From assembly GCF_000315625.1 (NCBI RefSeq), contig NW_005434633.1, positions 193,367 through 257,366 of the forward strand: a DNA stretch of 64,000 nucleotides, in the 5' to 3' direction. Origin of the DNA: Guillardia theta CCMP2712. Taxonomy: Eukaryota; Cryptophyceae; Pyrenomonadales; Geminigeraceae. The notes beneath the pieces are model-generated. The model was not told the DNA's origin. It worked only from the letters and a program-made list of their open reading frames with translations, and searched no databases. Positions 52,972-64,000 of the stretch are shown in pieces; within the stretch, counting starts at the first letter, position 1, and each line of letters begins with the position of its first letter. Position numbers and translations under genes: made by a program.

Positions 52972-55574
52972 TCAAGTTTGCGGGATTGCACTCAGAGTGG
53001 CCCAAGGGAGGTTCCAGGGATTCGTCTGGCCCCAAGCTCCGTTACACGTTCCGTTCCACAGGCTCGGGTTGCAGACGACTCTGCCTGCAGCTGGGGCGGC
53101 TGGTGGAGGGAGGAACGCGGTGGGAGCCACGGACAGCGAGGGATTTTGCTGCAACATCTTGTCAGGCACGCAGCAAAACTCCAGCTGGAGTTGATTCACC
53201 TTGAGCCCCAGAGCCATCACGTTGGACCTCTGAACGTTACGAGCGAGAATCGACTTGCCGACGCCTCCAGGGAAGACAGCGACGCCGCTGGTCATGGCCT
53301 GCGGGTTGAGGGGCATGGAGATGCTGGTAGCTCGCACGCCAGGAAGGCACAAGTTGGGCAGGCTGCTGGGGTTGGGATGGACAGCTGAGAGGTTGATGAT
53401 GGCGCCGTGTTGGAGAATTCCTGGGACTGTGGTGGGAAGGACGAGCTTCTGCAACCCCTCGTTGATGAGCACGTCCTGTGCAGAGAGGTCTGGAGCTTTG
53501 CTCGAGCACTCCTCTGCTGGGAAAAAGGCAGACCCTTCCGTCCCCATCGCCGGCCTGATCCCGAGCCTTGATGGCTGAGCCTCCCCTTGCTTGAGCAGTT
53601 GCGGCATCTCAGCCACTGATCTCCCAACATCCTGTGATAGAGGCATATTGATCCTTCCAGCCATCTGGCTAGCAAGTGACGCAGCAGGGAACGCACTGGG
53701 CTTGGAACCGAGTAAGAGGGGGACAGACGGGTCAAGGACCGGGACTGAGGTCCCATGGGAACCAAACTGACCGACAATCCCGCTCCTCATGCTCGTCTGC
53801 AGCTTCGGGGTAACCAGGGGACTTGGGAGAAAATTGCTGAGCAGAGTTCCAGACTGAGGCAACCCTGAGCAGCTCGAGCTCGAGAACGAAGTCGACTGAG
53901 GTCGTCCTCCTGTCCTTCCTTCTACAGCGCTTGCCTCCCCGAAGGCACCGAAGTCAGAGCTCTTGTACTTGTCTGACGTGGAAGGTTGGTGCAGGTTTCC
54001 GATGATCGGGGAGAGAGGAATGGGGTGACAGAAGTTCGGGTTCTCGTTCTGGATGTCGTTCCCCCACAGGGTCCTCACATCTCCTCTTCCTCCTTGTGAG
54101 GACTTGTCTTGCAGCGAGCTCAGTGCGTCCAAGCTGTTGCCTGCCAGGCGTCCGCCCTGCAAGTTCAGGATTTGGGAGGCGAGATTCGGCTGCATCATCA
54201 TCAAGCTGCTAGTCGCCGCAAAGTTCGTACAGGCTGCCTGCTGGTCCAGGCCATCCCTTCCAAACGAGCGGATGACCTCCTTGTCAAGCTCTGGCTCGGT
54301 GCCAGCACTGGACTTGAGCAAGGCAAGGGAGCTCTCGGGAACCCACGGCTCTGGCGAGCATTGTCCATCATACACGTCCTCTATCTTGATGTGCTGGGGA
54401 GGACTTCCGCTCTCATGGATGCTCCACATCATCTCGATGCCTCGCTCCAGGTTTCTCACCCATCGCTCAGTGTCAAACAGCGGCTCCGTCATCCGCTTCT
54501 GCTCGATCTCTGCTCGGAGCTTCGCAAGAGCTCCCACAGTGCACCAACGGCCGTTGATCAGCTGGCGCGAGCTGTTGCTCACATTCATCATCACCCATGC
54601 TTCATACTCCTCCAGACTGTCGGTAATCAACTCCTTACAGCCCAAGGCATTCACGAGGGAGGCTGCGACCCTGCAGGACATCTTCTCTTGCGGAGTCGTC
54701 ACGATTGGCGTCCCTGACCACAGGATGTCGCACCCAGTCGTGTGCGCGTTGCACTGATACGAGTCAAGGAAGAGGTCTGCGCATACCCCACGTCTGATGT
54801 GCTCGCTCTTGTTCGCCACGTCGGTGAAGATGATGCGATCGTCTGCGATGCCTCGGGCTCGAGCCTCCCTCCTGATGCCTGCCTCTCCTGCATGGGGAAA
54901 GCGGAGCAGCCACAGCACTGTCTCGGGTAGTTTATGGAGGATGCGACACCAGACGTCGAGGATCAGGGGGTCGATCTTGTACAACTGGTTGAAGTTGCAC
55001 AGGACGATCTTGTCCTCAGGAATGCCGTATTGCGCTCTGCTGGGCCATGTGCTGGGGTCGAGGACCTCCAAGGAGCTCTGCTTGTGATCGTTGACGAAGT
55101 AAGAGTGCGGCATGTGCACGAGCTTCTCGGTGTAGAGACTCTCGAGCGCCAACGGGCTCACGATAGGATCCGTCACAAGGTACTGAATGAAAGATGCTCC
55201 CATCGTGCCGCAGAAGCCCATGTACGAGACCTACGTGAACACAAAATCAGCACTAGGAACGTCTGACGATCAGGGGGCCGGGCTGACCTGAACAGGAGAT
55301 GGTTGGAAGGCGAAGATCTCGTTTCGAGCTCCCTTTGTGTAGCCATTGAGGTTGAAGAGGACATGCACGCGCATCGAGTTGATGAGTCTTGCGATGTCAA
55401 TGGAGGACATTTGCGACACATCAATGAATCTTTCAACCTGCAGTAAGGGTTAACGACAAGGAGAAAGAGAGAAGCTGGGGGTGGAACCTCGGATGAGATC
55501 TTCTTGAAGTACTCCGACTCGTCGTTCTTGGACAGCGAGAAACAGATCACTTCGAACCTCGATCTGTCGTGCAT
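52972..55574 (-). CDS. O-GlcNAc transferase catalytic region, 5'-truncated
   Basis: Exons in reading order: 55488-55574, 55288-55437, 52972-55230 (2496 coding bases, 831 residues), introns 50 and 57 bases. Residues 1-370 match the C-terminal catalytic part of OGT (Glyco_transf_41): MSSIDIARLINS, VHVLFNLNGYTKGARNEIF, NFNQLYKIDP with the UDP-binding Lys, WLLRFP, NAHTTGCDILWSG and RVAASLVNALGC. Missing are all TPR repeats and the start of the catalytic lobe, including the DFGNHP-type motif with the His thought important in catalysis. No upstream exon with it was found in 55.6-57.5 kb, which is repeat-filled. The last 450 residues are Gly/Ser/Pro-rich and unlike the family. Probably inactive or remodelled (inferred). 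Ends beside the 825-base duplication. Confidence 0.82.
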
Positions 55575-57488
55575 GTCACCCACCCCTCCACCAACAACCC
55601 CACCAAGCTTGGAATGCCCGCACGTACCCTCCTGTTGACTACCCATCCTCACAAAGGACCCACCTATGAAATCGATAGCATTCTACAGAGATCTATCTGG
55701 GTGTAAAAGAACCCCACCCTACCTCTGTAAGTGACATTCGATGTCGCGACCTCCCATGCCGACCCTACCCTACGTCTTCCACCACCCCACCGGTGTCATA
55801 CACTCTCCGGGTCAACAAAAAGCCTACAACCCCCCTATTCATGGGTACATGACAGGTCCTCAAGTACCCCCTACCCTCCCCAAATGCATGTTGTCCGTTT
55901 CGACCACCCTCACCCCCCTTCCGTGCCCACCATTATTCGCTTCCACCCTACCCCTGTTGTCATCGCCACCATCCTTTACACTCATGCAAACTAAAAATGA
56001 CTGTTTTTAGCTAACCTATCACTCCCACCCCACAACTGTAGTACCCACCTTAAGCCAATTAACTTGAAAGTTAGTTATTGTCACCGGTGATCATCGCTTC
56101 ATTCTATTGACCCACCCCTTTTGCAATGACCCACGAGGACCACTACCCTACCAAAAAGATCTGCACCTCAAAAGGACCGTACCCCGCCTACTACACACAT
56201 CGAAGTTCCACCTTGCCCGGTGAAGGTTCCTCCACCTTTTTTAAGACAAAAAAAATATTAAAATGATTATTAGGGATTGGAACGTAGAAAACATTTTAGA
56301 CTTCGTTAAAATCATTGCATTTCTGGCTGTATTTTCAATGTTCCATATACATATTCGAAAACAAAAGTTCAAATCCTCGAATATCGTGGCTATATCTCAA
56401 AAGAAAAACTATTTTAGATGTTTATACCCTCCACCTGATGCCTCCTCCTGTTTACCACACAAAGGAAACCATCCGGCAGGGTACTGTGGAGTACCCCACG
56501 GTTGCCATTCAGAGCTTCCTACACCCCACCCATGAAAATATCCTCACTCAAGCTGGGTCCAGAACCAGTTCAGGACTACCCTACCTGATATTTTGATAAA
56601 CCCCTCTCCAAGCAACATCCCTGCAGATGCCATCACGGTTTTCACCCAACCCGCCCCGTAATAGAGTTGGACCGGTCCCATGGTGCTCAAATTCGTATTA
56701 GAGGTGGGTGGGAGTCAGCGAGAGGGTCAGAGATCCTTCTTTTGAGTTTTAATTTTAAAAAGTCAAAAATTTATTATGAGTAGTACCAAGAAGAACTTCT
56801 CGAGGGCTACTGATAGAGGGGTCGGTTGTTTGATTCTCTTTGTCGAACAAAAATTGACTAATGTAGAACTTGATAGTCTATAAATTTCAAATTACATGAC
56901 ATAATTGTTCAATTGTTCTGGAATTGCTGTCCATTCTGCCCCCTTGCACAAAGTTTCGCAGCAGGCTTTGGTCCAAAAAAAACAAAGCGGTCAAAACTGC
57001 AGTCAAAGTTTGGTCAAAGTTTGGTCAAACCCAGTCACGTCCGGTCAGGTTCTCTACAATCAATCTGAGGCGAGCCGCGACTCGATAATAAGTAAAGCGA
57101 CAAGGTCGCGGCCGCTACCGTACCGTACCGTGCAAAAGTACCGGGTACCGTAGTACCGTCCTGTGGCTTGTCAAACCGCCGCGCTGACTCGCGGCCGCCC
57201 GGGCCCCGCCCCGGGCCCGCCGTACCCAGCGGCTCAGGGCCGCCGCGACAGGCTCCGCATGACCGTGACTGAGTCAGAGTCACGGCCCGTGACGCGGCCA
57301 CGGTGCCACGGTGCCACCGTGGGCAAGGCATGGCATGGAATTTAAAGCTCAGCCTGATACATGATAAGCCTTCACTGATACATAGGTGTTGTGTTATGCT
57401 GCGAATTCTAGTGAATTTCGTCTTCTCCCCCCAGGCCTCGAAAGTTGCTGCTAGTGTGAAAAACTTCGGAAGTCAAGCCTTCCGAATT
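55575..57488. other. Repeat-rich gap upstream of the truncated OGT gene
   Basis: 55650-56640 is dominated by CCCTACC, GTACCC and GGTAGGG words in CT-rich sequence. 57110-57310 is a GC island with CCGTACCGTACCGT, GGGCCCCGCCCCGGGCCCG and GGTGCCACGGTGCCACCG. No exon of the OGT gene is detectable. Confidence 0.65.
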
Positions 57489-57841
57489 TCAGTGCGCAGG
57501 TCCGAGGTTCCTGCCATGGTGCCTAGTCCAAGGTTGCCGTGACAGTGTCTGTGATCTCGTTCTTGGTCTCTCGTTCCACTGTGTGTAATGCAATGCTTCA
57601 CTGTCGACTCTTGCTTTCTTGATACTCTTCTTCTTTTGCTTTGGAACTCCCAATGTCTGCGCAGACAAGACAATCAGTATCAGTAGAGAAGGTCTGAATT
57701 TTAAGGAACAATGCAAATTACCGACAAGAACTCAGCAAAGGCGTTCGATTTGAACGAGATATCTTTGAAAGTGTACTGTAGAATGCTGAAAACTGTTCTT
57801 TCGTCCTTCAAAAACAGAAACGTCAATGTGACACTCGGGAA

Positions 57842-57893
<52 letters not shown>

Positions 57894-57946
57894 AGAGAGA
57901 GAGAGAGAGGGAGGGAGGGAGGGAGAGAGGGAGGGAGGGAGGGAGG

Positions 57947-57993
<47 letters not shown>

Positions 57994-59573
57994 GGAGAGG
58001 GAGAGAGAGAGAGCACGAAGAAAGACAAGCAAAAGAAACTCCAACTACTACATGGTCAGTCTGCTCACCAGCCTTCCAAGGTAGCAATCGTGGTTCGAGC
58101 CCAACCTCACATGCAACGCCATGCTGACGGCAAGCGAGTAATCCTCCAGCGCCCAGAGATGTGTATCGAGATACTTGACGCCCTCATCGTCTAGCTGAGG
58201 TTTCCTTCTCGCAATTGTCCTCAGCATCCGAGGGACAGAATTTTTCACGAAATAGTGACAGGCTTCTACTTGACTGCTGAGCCGGATACATGTCACGATG
58301 GTGAGAGCGAGATCGAGCTCAGTGACAAGGGCATGACTCTGGCTCGAGTAGCAAGAAGTCTTCTTCTGCTTAATCCAGGCCTGCAACAAGGACACAAGAA
58401 GCTCCAACAGCAGTGCATCGGACGCCAGAACCTCTGCCGTTCTCTTGTTGATGGTAAGGAGAGCGAGGACAGTGAGAGGGCTGGGTAGCTGCCAGTTGAT
58501 ACTCGCCCATGTGCGGTTGTTCAGAGCTCTGCCCAAGATGATGACGATGGTCGAGAGGACACTCTTTTGAGCCTGCAGCTCCCTCAGCTCCTCAAAGACG
58601 CTCAGGCGCGTCAACGCCATGAGGGCAGTTGCCTTCATCGAGTATACCGACATATCTGTAACTGAAGAATTCACATCTGGGCAACCTACTGGCCATTCCA
58701 GCGCAGGACGCAGAACCTCCTCGATGACGTTTGTCTCCCGCATAGCGCACGCTGCCTTCTCGCACTTGCTCAGGTTACCAAACACGCCCACCGCTGTCCG
58801 GAGCACGTCTGGTTTGCTATTCTTGAACAGAGATTTCAGGCATTCGATCGATCCTGGGCATGCAACAATGAGCTCCGCTGCCTCACGGCTGTTAGCTGCG
58901 CAGTTGCTCAGCACGAGTGCTGCCTCCTCGCGGGTATCGAGCGACACGCAGTCTCCACTCTCATCATCATCTATCTCGATATCCTGTGTTGAGGCCTCCT
59001 GTGAATCGTGTCCAAAACCACCTGCTTCAATGATATGCAAGAGAGTCTGAAGCATTCCCGGGGTCTTGGCTATCGCTAAACTGTCAAGGGACGGGGTCAA
59101 CACATCTGGTCAGCATGAGGCCATCCTTCACCTGTTGGAAGAGTTGCTGAAAGCTATATTGCTCAACGCTCCACACGCTTCTTGCTGGCATCTATCGACA
59201 GCAATCAAATGCGAATCTGATCTCGTCTTGAGCGCTTCTAGCAGCCCGGTAATGATGCCGTCCACGCTTCCGATGTTGATCTTATTCACTTCGGAGCGAT
59301 AGGCAAGATTGACCAGCACAGCACAGCTCCACAGTTTTGCTTCTGCACTACCAAAGTTGAGGAAATGAACGAGAGCCCTCAGAATCTGGAACAAAACAGA
59401 ACTGAATTTCAGCAGAAGCATCCAAACAAGTGTGATCTTACCTTCTCGTTACTTCCGATCTCAAGCTGCAGCTCTGGGAACTGTTCGGAAAGACCATGAA
59501 GGTTCTTGAGGACGCTAATCTCACTTTGATCTCCCTCGCTCTCATACGAAGAATCCGAAACTCTGCAAAACAT
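57489..59573 (-). CDS. Armadillo-repeat protein, 5' end unresolved
   Basis: Exons in reading order: 59442-59573, 59132-59385, 58069-59080, 57722-57805, 57489-57656 (1650 coding bases, 549 residues from the first Met seen). Introns are 56, 51, 263 and 65 bases. The bulk is alpha-helical armadillo/HEAT-like repeats (LWSCAVLVNLAYRS, ALVLSNCAANSREA, AVGVFGNLSKCEKAA, ALMALTRLSVFEEL). The last 56 residues are basic with KQKKKSIKKARVD, a nuclear-localisation-like signal. Exons farther upstream (a helical SKSQLKGQRSSQ stretch near 59770) probably exist, but frames could not be joined. Armadillo proteins serve as scaffolds or import adaptors; no specific family is claimed. A long CT microsatellite lies in the third intron. 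Confidence 0.78.
57849..58016. repeat. GA/GGGA microsatellite inside an intron
   Basis: Almost 170 bases of GAGA and GGGA units on the plus strand (CT/TCCC on the coding strand of the armadillo gene), lying inside its third intron upstream of the TTTTGAAG acceptor, where it may act as an oversized polypyrimidine tract. Confidence 0.93.
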
Positions 59574-60656
59574 GTGAGAGAAAATGCGGCATTGCTTGGG
59601 CGTACATCAAATTCAGATGATCTGCAATATGAGACACAACCCATGATCCAGACTGCAAGGCTCAAAGTTACAGGTCGCTCTTGCACAAAGACGAAAGCCA
59701 ATAATAAGCGCACCATCTTCGCACTCCAGCTTCCAGCTCCACCGACTCGATCTGCGAGCTCCGTTGCCCCTTCAGCTGCGACTTCGAGTGATAGTAGAAA
59801 CCAACTGGAATCACGGATAATCAGATTTTCATCGAACAAAACGAACATGATTCTATTCAAGCTATTCAAGCTCTATGTGGTATGAAGAAATCATCGACAG
59901 AAATGATGAACATGTGATTGCAGACAGTCACACATCTCCCCGTGAGTGTCACACATCTCCCCGTGAGTTTGCTCGCTGGAATATGTTTTTTGATCCTTAG
60001 TAATTTCACACTTTCCGCCTCTAGACTCCCATCATCCTGAATCACAATCTGATTCCCGAATCAAATGTTTGGGCATCTACTTCTCTTCTCCCTGTCTCTA
60101 CTGCCTCTGCTGCGGATAACATCACCACCCTTCATATTCCCTCTATCATCCCACTGTCATTCTTCGACCAGCCCTATCATCATCTCATCCTGCTACCGTC
60201 TTCCCTCTGCTGCTGCTTTCGCGTCTCCCATCCCCCACATGAAGAACCAAGTTGCATCTATCACCATCGGCGTGAATTTTAAAACTGTTTTAATGCTTTA
60301 AAAATGTTGTACAAGAGTGGTAGGAAATGCTTGTTGCTCGACCTGGGGTGGCTGGTTGCCTTCACCCCCTTCTTTGAGCTAAAATTTGCTCCAAAGAACC
60401 GGGTATATTCTGCTCATCGAGCAGCACTGGGGAAGAGTGTGGGTAGGGTGGGTACAATCGTATTAGGGAGAGGTTCATAACCTGATTTAATCGTAGCTCT
60501 CCCCGAGGTTTCGGGGCCGCTAGTTGTCATACCTGGCGTTGCTCAGTCAGCAAAATTACTTAGCCAGCAGAATGGGGCCAAGATGAATCGAGTCGTAGAG
60601 GAGATGAAGTAGGGAAGAGAGGAGAGGAGAGGAGAGGAGAACATGCGGACTGAAAG
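59574..60656. other. Gap between divergent genes, possible upstream armadillo exons
   Basis: 59600-59870 (minus) has coding-like frames with acceptor/donor-like sites that probably belong to the armadillo gene's 5' end. 60050-60250 is CT-rich. 60340-60480 has GGGTAGGGTGGGTA words. 60601-60640 is a GGAGA purine tract. Confidence 0.5.
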
Positions 60657-62103
60657 ATGCTGATGTGCTTGAGAACCGTGCTGACCCTGTTGCTCTTGAT
60701 TGCTGACGTAGCGAGGGAGGTGGTGGGTGACGAAGGTACACGAAGTGGGAGAACGGGTGTTACCGGTGCCTGTACGAGGGAGAAGCTGATTGAGAGGAGA
60801 AGGAACAAGAGGATGGACGTGGAAGAAGAAAAGCCCATTATTTTAGCATTGCCGGGGCCGCTGTTTCCGCCCATCGACTTCGACCATGCTTCTGAGGAGG
60901 AAGGACCGAAGAGGGGCAGGTGAGACGAAGAATCGAAAGTTCCAACGAGCTAAAGTTACATCTTAAAGTGGAACGATCAAGAAACGATTCTCTATCGCAG
61001 GGAGAAATATGTAAGTTGGGTCGTGGGGCCCTTTTCACTTGCTACTTGTTGTGACTCTGTCGTGATCCTGGGATTTTGATGCAGGTATCTGAAAGGGGAG
61101 CCTCATGTAGACTCGTCCGATCATGCTGAGCAGACAGCGGGCTCTATTTGGGATTGTAAGGGAGACTCCGATGTTTCCTTGTTAGATGAAACTTTTCCTA
61201 CAGGCTCTCTTGTTCTCGCAAAATATCTGGAAAAGCATTCTCAGAGATACTTGAAAGTAAGTTGTCTCTCGTGATACTTGACTTGACGACATGCAAGGAT
61301 CACCATGTGTTGGAGCTCGGGTCTGGGCAGGTACACTCTGAAAGGACTATCGCTTGTTTTTGAAGAGTTCAATTCAAAGGGAGTGGTTGGAATAGCTTGC
61401 GGGCTAGCTGGAGCGAAGAAAGTCACCTTGAGTGACGTCAACGCTGCGCTACACTGCCTGCGTGACAACGCAGTTCTGAATGAACTCGAGGTCAGCGTCA
61501 CTCCTTGGACAGAGCTCTTCCATCAGCTCTTGGTCTGACTCGACCATGGTGAACAGAGTGTCGTCAAGGTGAAGGAGCTGGACTGGCTTCGAGCTCACGA
61601 TCATGTCCGGGACCTCGAGCCAGCAGGTGGAAACAAGTTTTCAATGTCATCTCTATAGTCTGACGCCCGTTTTTTCTTGAAGATCTTATCGTTGCTGCCG
61701 ATGTCGTCTGGATTGATCAGCTTGTGGGGCCGTTTGTCAAGACTCTGACACTGGCATTTGAAGGTTCGATTGAAGTTCAATAGGGTTTCAGCCTTGATGT
61801 TGGATGAACTGTGTAGCGTCAAAGGCAGTGTTGAAGGAGGTGCATGTCATCTTGTGCCACAAGACACGATCAAATCACACAGGTATGCTTGAACTCTTGC
61901 GAGGATAAAGTTAAGCGTTGGAAACGAAAGATAACATTCTGTTTGAACTCCTGCGAGAATCGAACTTTTCCTGGAAAGAGGTGCGGAAGACGTTCAAAAC
62001 ATGTTGCTGTTTGATTTCCATGTCCTTTCAGGAACCTATTGAAAACTGCCATGAGGAGTATAGGAGCAGCGAAATCAGAATATTTCATATTTTTCGTAGT
62101 TGA
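60657..62103 (+). CDS. METTL21-like protein methyltransferase, ten exons
   Basis: Exons 60657-60919, 61085-61155, 61204-61256, 61298-61330, 61380-61490, 61557-61626, 61683-61763, 61829-61882, 61931-61980, 62032-62103 (858 coding bases, 285 residues). Introns are 41-66 bases except the first (165). The last (61981-62031) is a multiple of three and may be retained. Domain order matches Methyltransf_16 (METTL21/VCP-KMT type): SIWDCSLVLAKYLE across two splices, VLELGSGQGVVGIACGLAGA (SAM-binding), NAVLNELE, VKELDW, LIVAADVVWIDQLV, VHVILCHKTRS and a C-terminal beta strand SSEIRIFHIF. Members methylate Lys on chaperones, VCP or translation factors (known). The first 50 residues are a hydrophobic, basic extension that could be a targeting sequence, or translation may begin at Met 60813. 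Confidence 0.87.
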
Positions 62104-63240
62104 AAAACTTCATTGTAGAGATTCTATTTTTTCGAAGTTCTTCCATGCACATCTATGTATGCATGTGGCAACACCTCGTTAAAACACTGATGTCAAGAGC
62201 AAATGCAACTAGGCTCATCTGGAATCATGAAAATCAACGCATGGGGCCTTGGCGCAATGGTGATCGAACTTCTCCCAGGGAAGGATGTCAGAGGTCTACC
62301 AAATGAAGTCAGCATGGTAGAAGCCGAGATTCAAGATGTCTTGCCTCAGCGGCATCAGAGGTGAATTTTGTCACGCAGTTCTTGCCGTCCACGGGGGAGC
62401 AAAAAGACGCAGATAGAAGGGCGAACATGCTTCTGACCAAGCAAATCACAAAGATGGTCAGGGAATATGACCAGGTTGTAAGTTTCATCACAGCAGTATG
62501 TAGCATTCCCCTCAACAACCATCTTGAAAGCAACGAATATCACTGAATCTAAATCGAGCCGAACAATCATGTGCCAATCATCTTTTCTCCTCCACGTGTA
62601 TCAGACAGACAGCAACTGACGGATATCAGCCATCCTCAGCACCCTCTTGATCTGCTTATCTCTGCTACTCATTGTCTACTCTCTTCTTGTCTCTGCCATT
62701 CTATGTCTACCCCTCCCTCTGTCTTCCGCAGTACAGACAGATGACCATATCCCTGGCGAGTCTCCAGTCTATTTGCGGTACAGCATAGCCCTCGTCCCCG
62801 CTGCGGACCGTCGGACTGGGGCGGGCCCGCTGCCGGGCCACCCGTGCCAGTGACTACCGTACGGTACGGGCCGCGCCATGCCGCACGGATCAGCCGCCCC
62901 AGGGGCCGCTATCCGAGTGACTAGGCTAGACTCCGAACTTGAACGGAACTTCAAAAAAGAAACTTCCGGGCGCCTGGAGAATCATGGCACGGCTGTACTA
63001 TCGCAAAGTAGATTCCGTACCGTCTCTCGCGTCCGAGTTCCGACGCCGCCGGGAGTGAAGCAGTGCTCAAGCCTGAGCCTAGTCATACCACTTGCATACG
63101 GTGATCGCTGCCGCCCGTGCCGCTGAGGCTCCGCCGGAGGCTCGCGCGGCACTACAGGCTACTGCCGCATCAGTGACAGGCTCCGAGGCTCTGTGCCAAT
63201 TCATTGTAACGGTCTGTAACGGACTTCCAACGGACTCGCC
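62104..63240. other. Gap with GC island and possible small gene
   Basis: 62227-62364 (plus) has a coding-like frame (Met-Lys-Ile-Asn-Ala-Trp...; later LLPGKDVRGLPNEV) and 62361-62546 another (LPSTGEQKDADRRAN), but they are in different frames and no splice joins them cleanly. 62805-63230 is a GC island with CCGTACGGTACGGGCC, GAACTTGAACGGAACTTC and CCGTACCGTC words, ending just before the last gene. Confidence 0.5.
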
Positions 63241-63977
63241 ATGTTGCCCAGGCTAGAGCCGCTGGTGTCGAGCGGGAGAATGAGCATTGTGCGGGGGGGA
63301 GGTCTGGACGAGGCCTCGATGAAGTCCATTCTTAGCACAGCGCGCGAGAAGTTCAATGAGGGCTTCTCCTCTCTCAGCATGTCGCGGAGTTTCAGATCGG
63401 GCGATCAACTATATGACAGTTCGGGCGGAACAGCAAGGGAAGAAGATGAGGAGGAGGAGCGGAGACTGGCTGATGACATGGTGAGGCCTTCGACTGCAGG
63501 ACGATATGGGCTCCCACAAAGATGCAGCTCGGTCCTGGGCCTCCATTCACCTGACCGTGATGTGTATGGAACACTGCGTAGCTCGGGACAGACGAAGCCG
63601 GTTCTTGACTATGTGGATCTAGAATGCTTGCTGCAGGAGAAGTTGAAGGAAGTTAAGGTGCAGATGCCCAAATCAAGGAAAGGAAGAAGGAAAAGAGAGC
63701 ACGTGACAGCTTTGGATGAGAGCGATGAAGCATGCGGAAACGATGCCCATCGCGATGGAAGGGACGTGGATGTATTGGAATACTCTAAGAGGATCCAAGA
63801 AGCCTCTTTCTTGTTCAGCCTCTGCCAGCAGGAAATTCAATTGCAAGTTGATATATCATGCCCAGAGCGATCCCGACTCACAGACAAGACACTCGAATTC
63901 TTCTCCACGGTTTTGCACTGCCTCACAAAACCTTATCACGATGCTTGTGAAGAACTTGGTACTCTGAGGAAACAAAG
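63241..63977 (+). CDS. Unrecognised protein, first exon only, runs off the window
   Basis: First exon, 245 codons plus two bases, ending at a strong GTAAGTGC donor, so the gene continues past 64000. The N-terminal 100 residues are Ser/Gly/Asp-rich with an acidic AREEDEEEERR patch. Residues about 125-165 have a basic KSRKGRRKRE cluster. The last 80 residues look helical (LFSLCQQEIQLQVD, LTKPYHDACEELGTLRK). No domain recognised. The start at 63241 directly follows a GC island. A later Met at 63280 is an alternative. Confidence 0.6.
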
Positions 63978-64000
63978 GTAAGTGCTCATGTACAGCTTGA

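Noticed and set aside
56263-56596. Short plus-strand frames upstream of the truncated OGT
   Set aside because: Composition of repeat-rich gap; no TPR, start context or splice connection to OGT.
58080-58110. tRNA-like T-arm (GTGGTTCGAGCCC)
   Set aside because: No anticodon arm or acceptor stem pairs in the right positions, and the sequence is coding in the armadillo exon.

Overview
The window is nuclear DNA of a eukaryotic microbe. Protein genes are cut by many short GT-AG introns (mostly 41-60 bases, with CTAAC/CTGAC-like branch sites), one intron is GC-AG, AATAAA signals follow several stops, and the families are eukaryotic: KCTD-type BTB, TTLL, OGT, METTL21-like, PX-TKL kinase, PARP, R3H-ankyrin and collagen. 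The mixture of tiny introns, Ser/Thr kinase expansions, ART and PARP domains, and GCC2/GCC3 Cys-rich proteins fits a protist alga. A cryptophyte such as Guillardia theta is my best guess, but nothing here proves it. All exon structures below were built by hand from splice consensus, reading frame and family similarity.

Layout. 1-9 kb: a BTB protein running off the left edge (-), a nine-exon R3H-ankyrin protein (-), a single-pass coiled-coil membrane protein (+) and a ten-exon secreted collagen (-). 10-19 kb: two large ADP-ribosyltransferase genes meet tail to tail, one an ART-fold enzyme with ankyrin repeats (+), the other a protein kinase fused to a PARP domain (-). 19-31 kb: a minisatellite, a 56-residue protein with a very clear TATA box and AATAAA (-), a tubulin tyrosine-ligase-like polyglutamylase (+), a PX-TKL kinase (-), then a repeat-rich gap with a large GC island. 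31-43 kb: a four-span membrane protein (+), an eight-exon basic protein of unknown function (-), an unrecognised 373-residue protein (+), a secreted protein with a laminin-B-like stretch (+) and a small Cys-rich, probably GPI-anchored protein (+).

43.4-48.7 kb holds a long GCC2/GCC3-EGF Cys-rich gene that is broken by frameshifts, a stop codon, a roughly 0.33-kb insertion and a 3.65-kb internal inversion. Both inversion breakpoints lie within Cys-rich repeat motifs. 49-56 kb contains a 326-bp direct duplication, a secreted coiled-coil protein, an 825-bp duplicate of the 3' half of the laminin-B-like gene, and an O-GlcNAc transferase whose 5' part (TPRs and the start of the catalytic domain) is missing. 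57-64 kb has an armadillo-repeat protein (-), a ten-exon METTL21-like methyltransferase (+) and the first exon of an unrecognised protein leaving the right edge.

Gaps between genes are filled with two recurring kinds of sequence: GC islands with CCGTACCGTACCGT, GGGCCCGG and GAACTTCCGG motifs, and lower-GC stretches full of GGTAGGGTA, GTACCC and ACCGGTA words. No operon-like organisation, tRNA, rRNA or CRISPR was seen.
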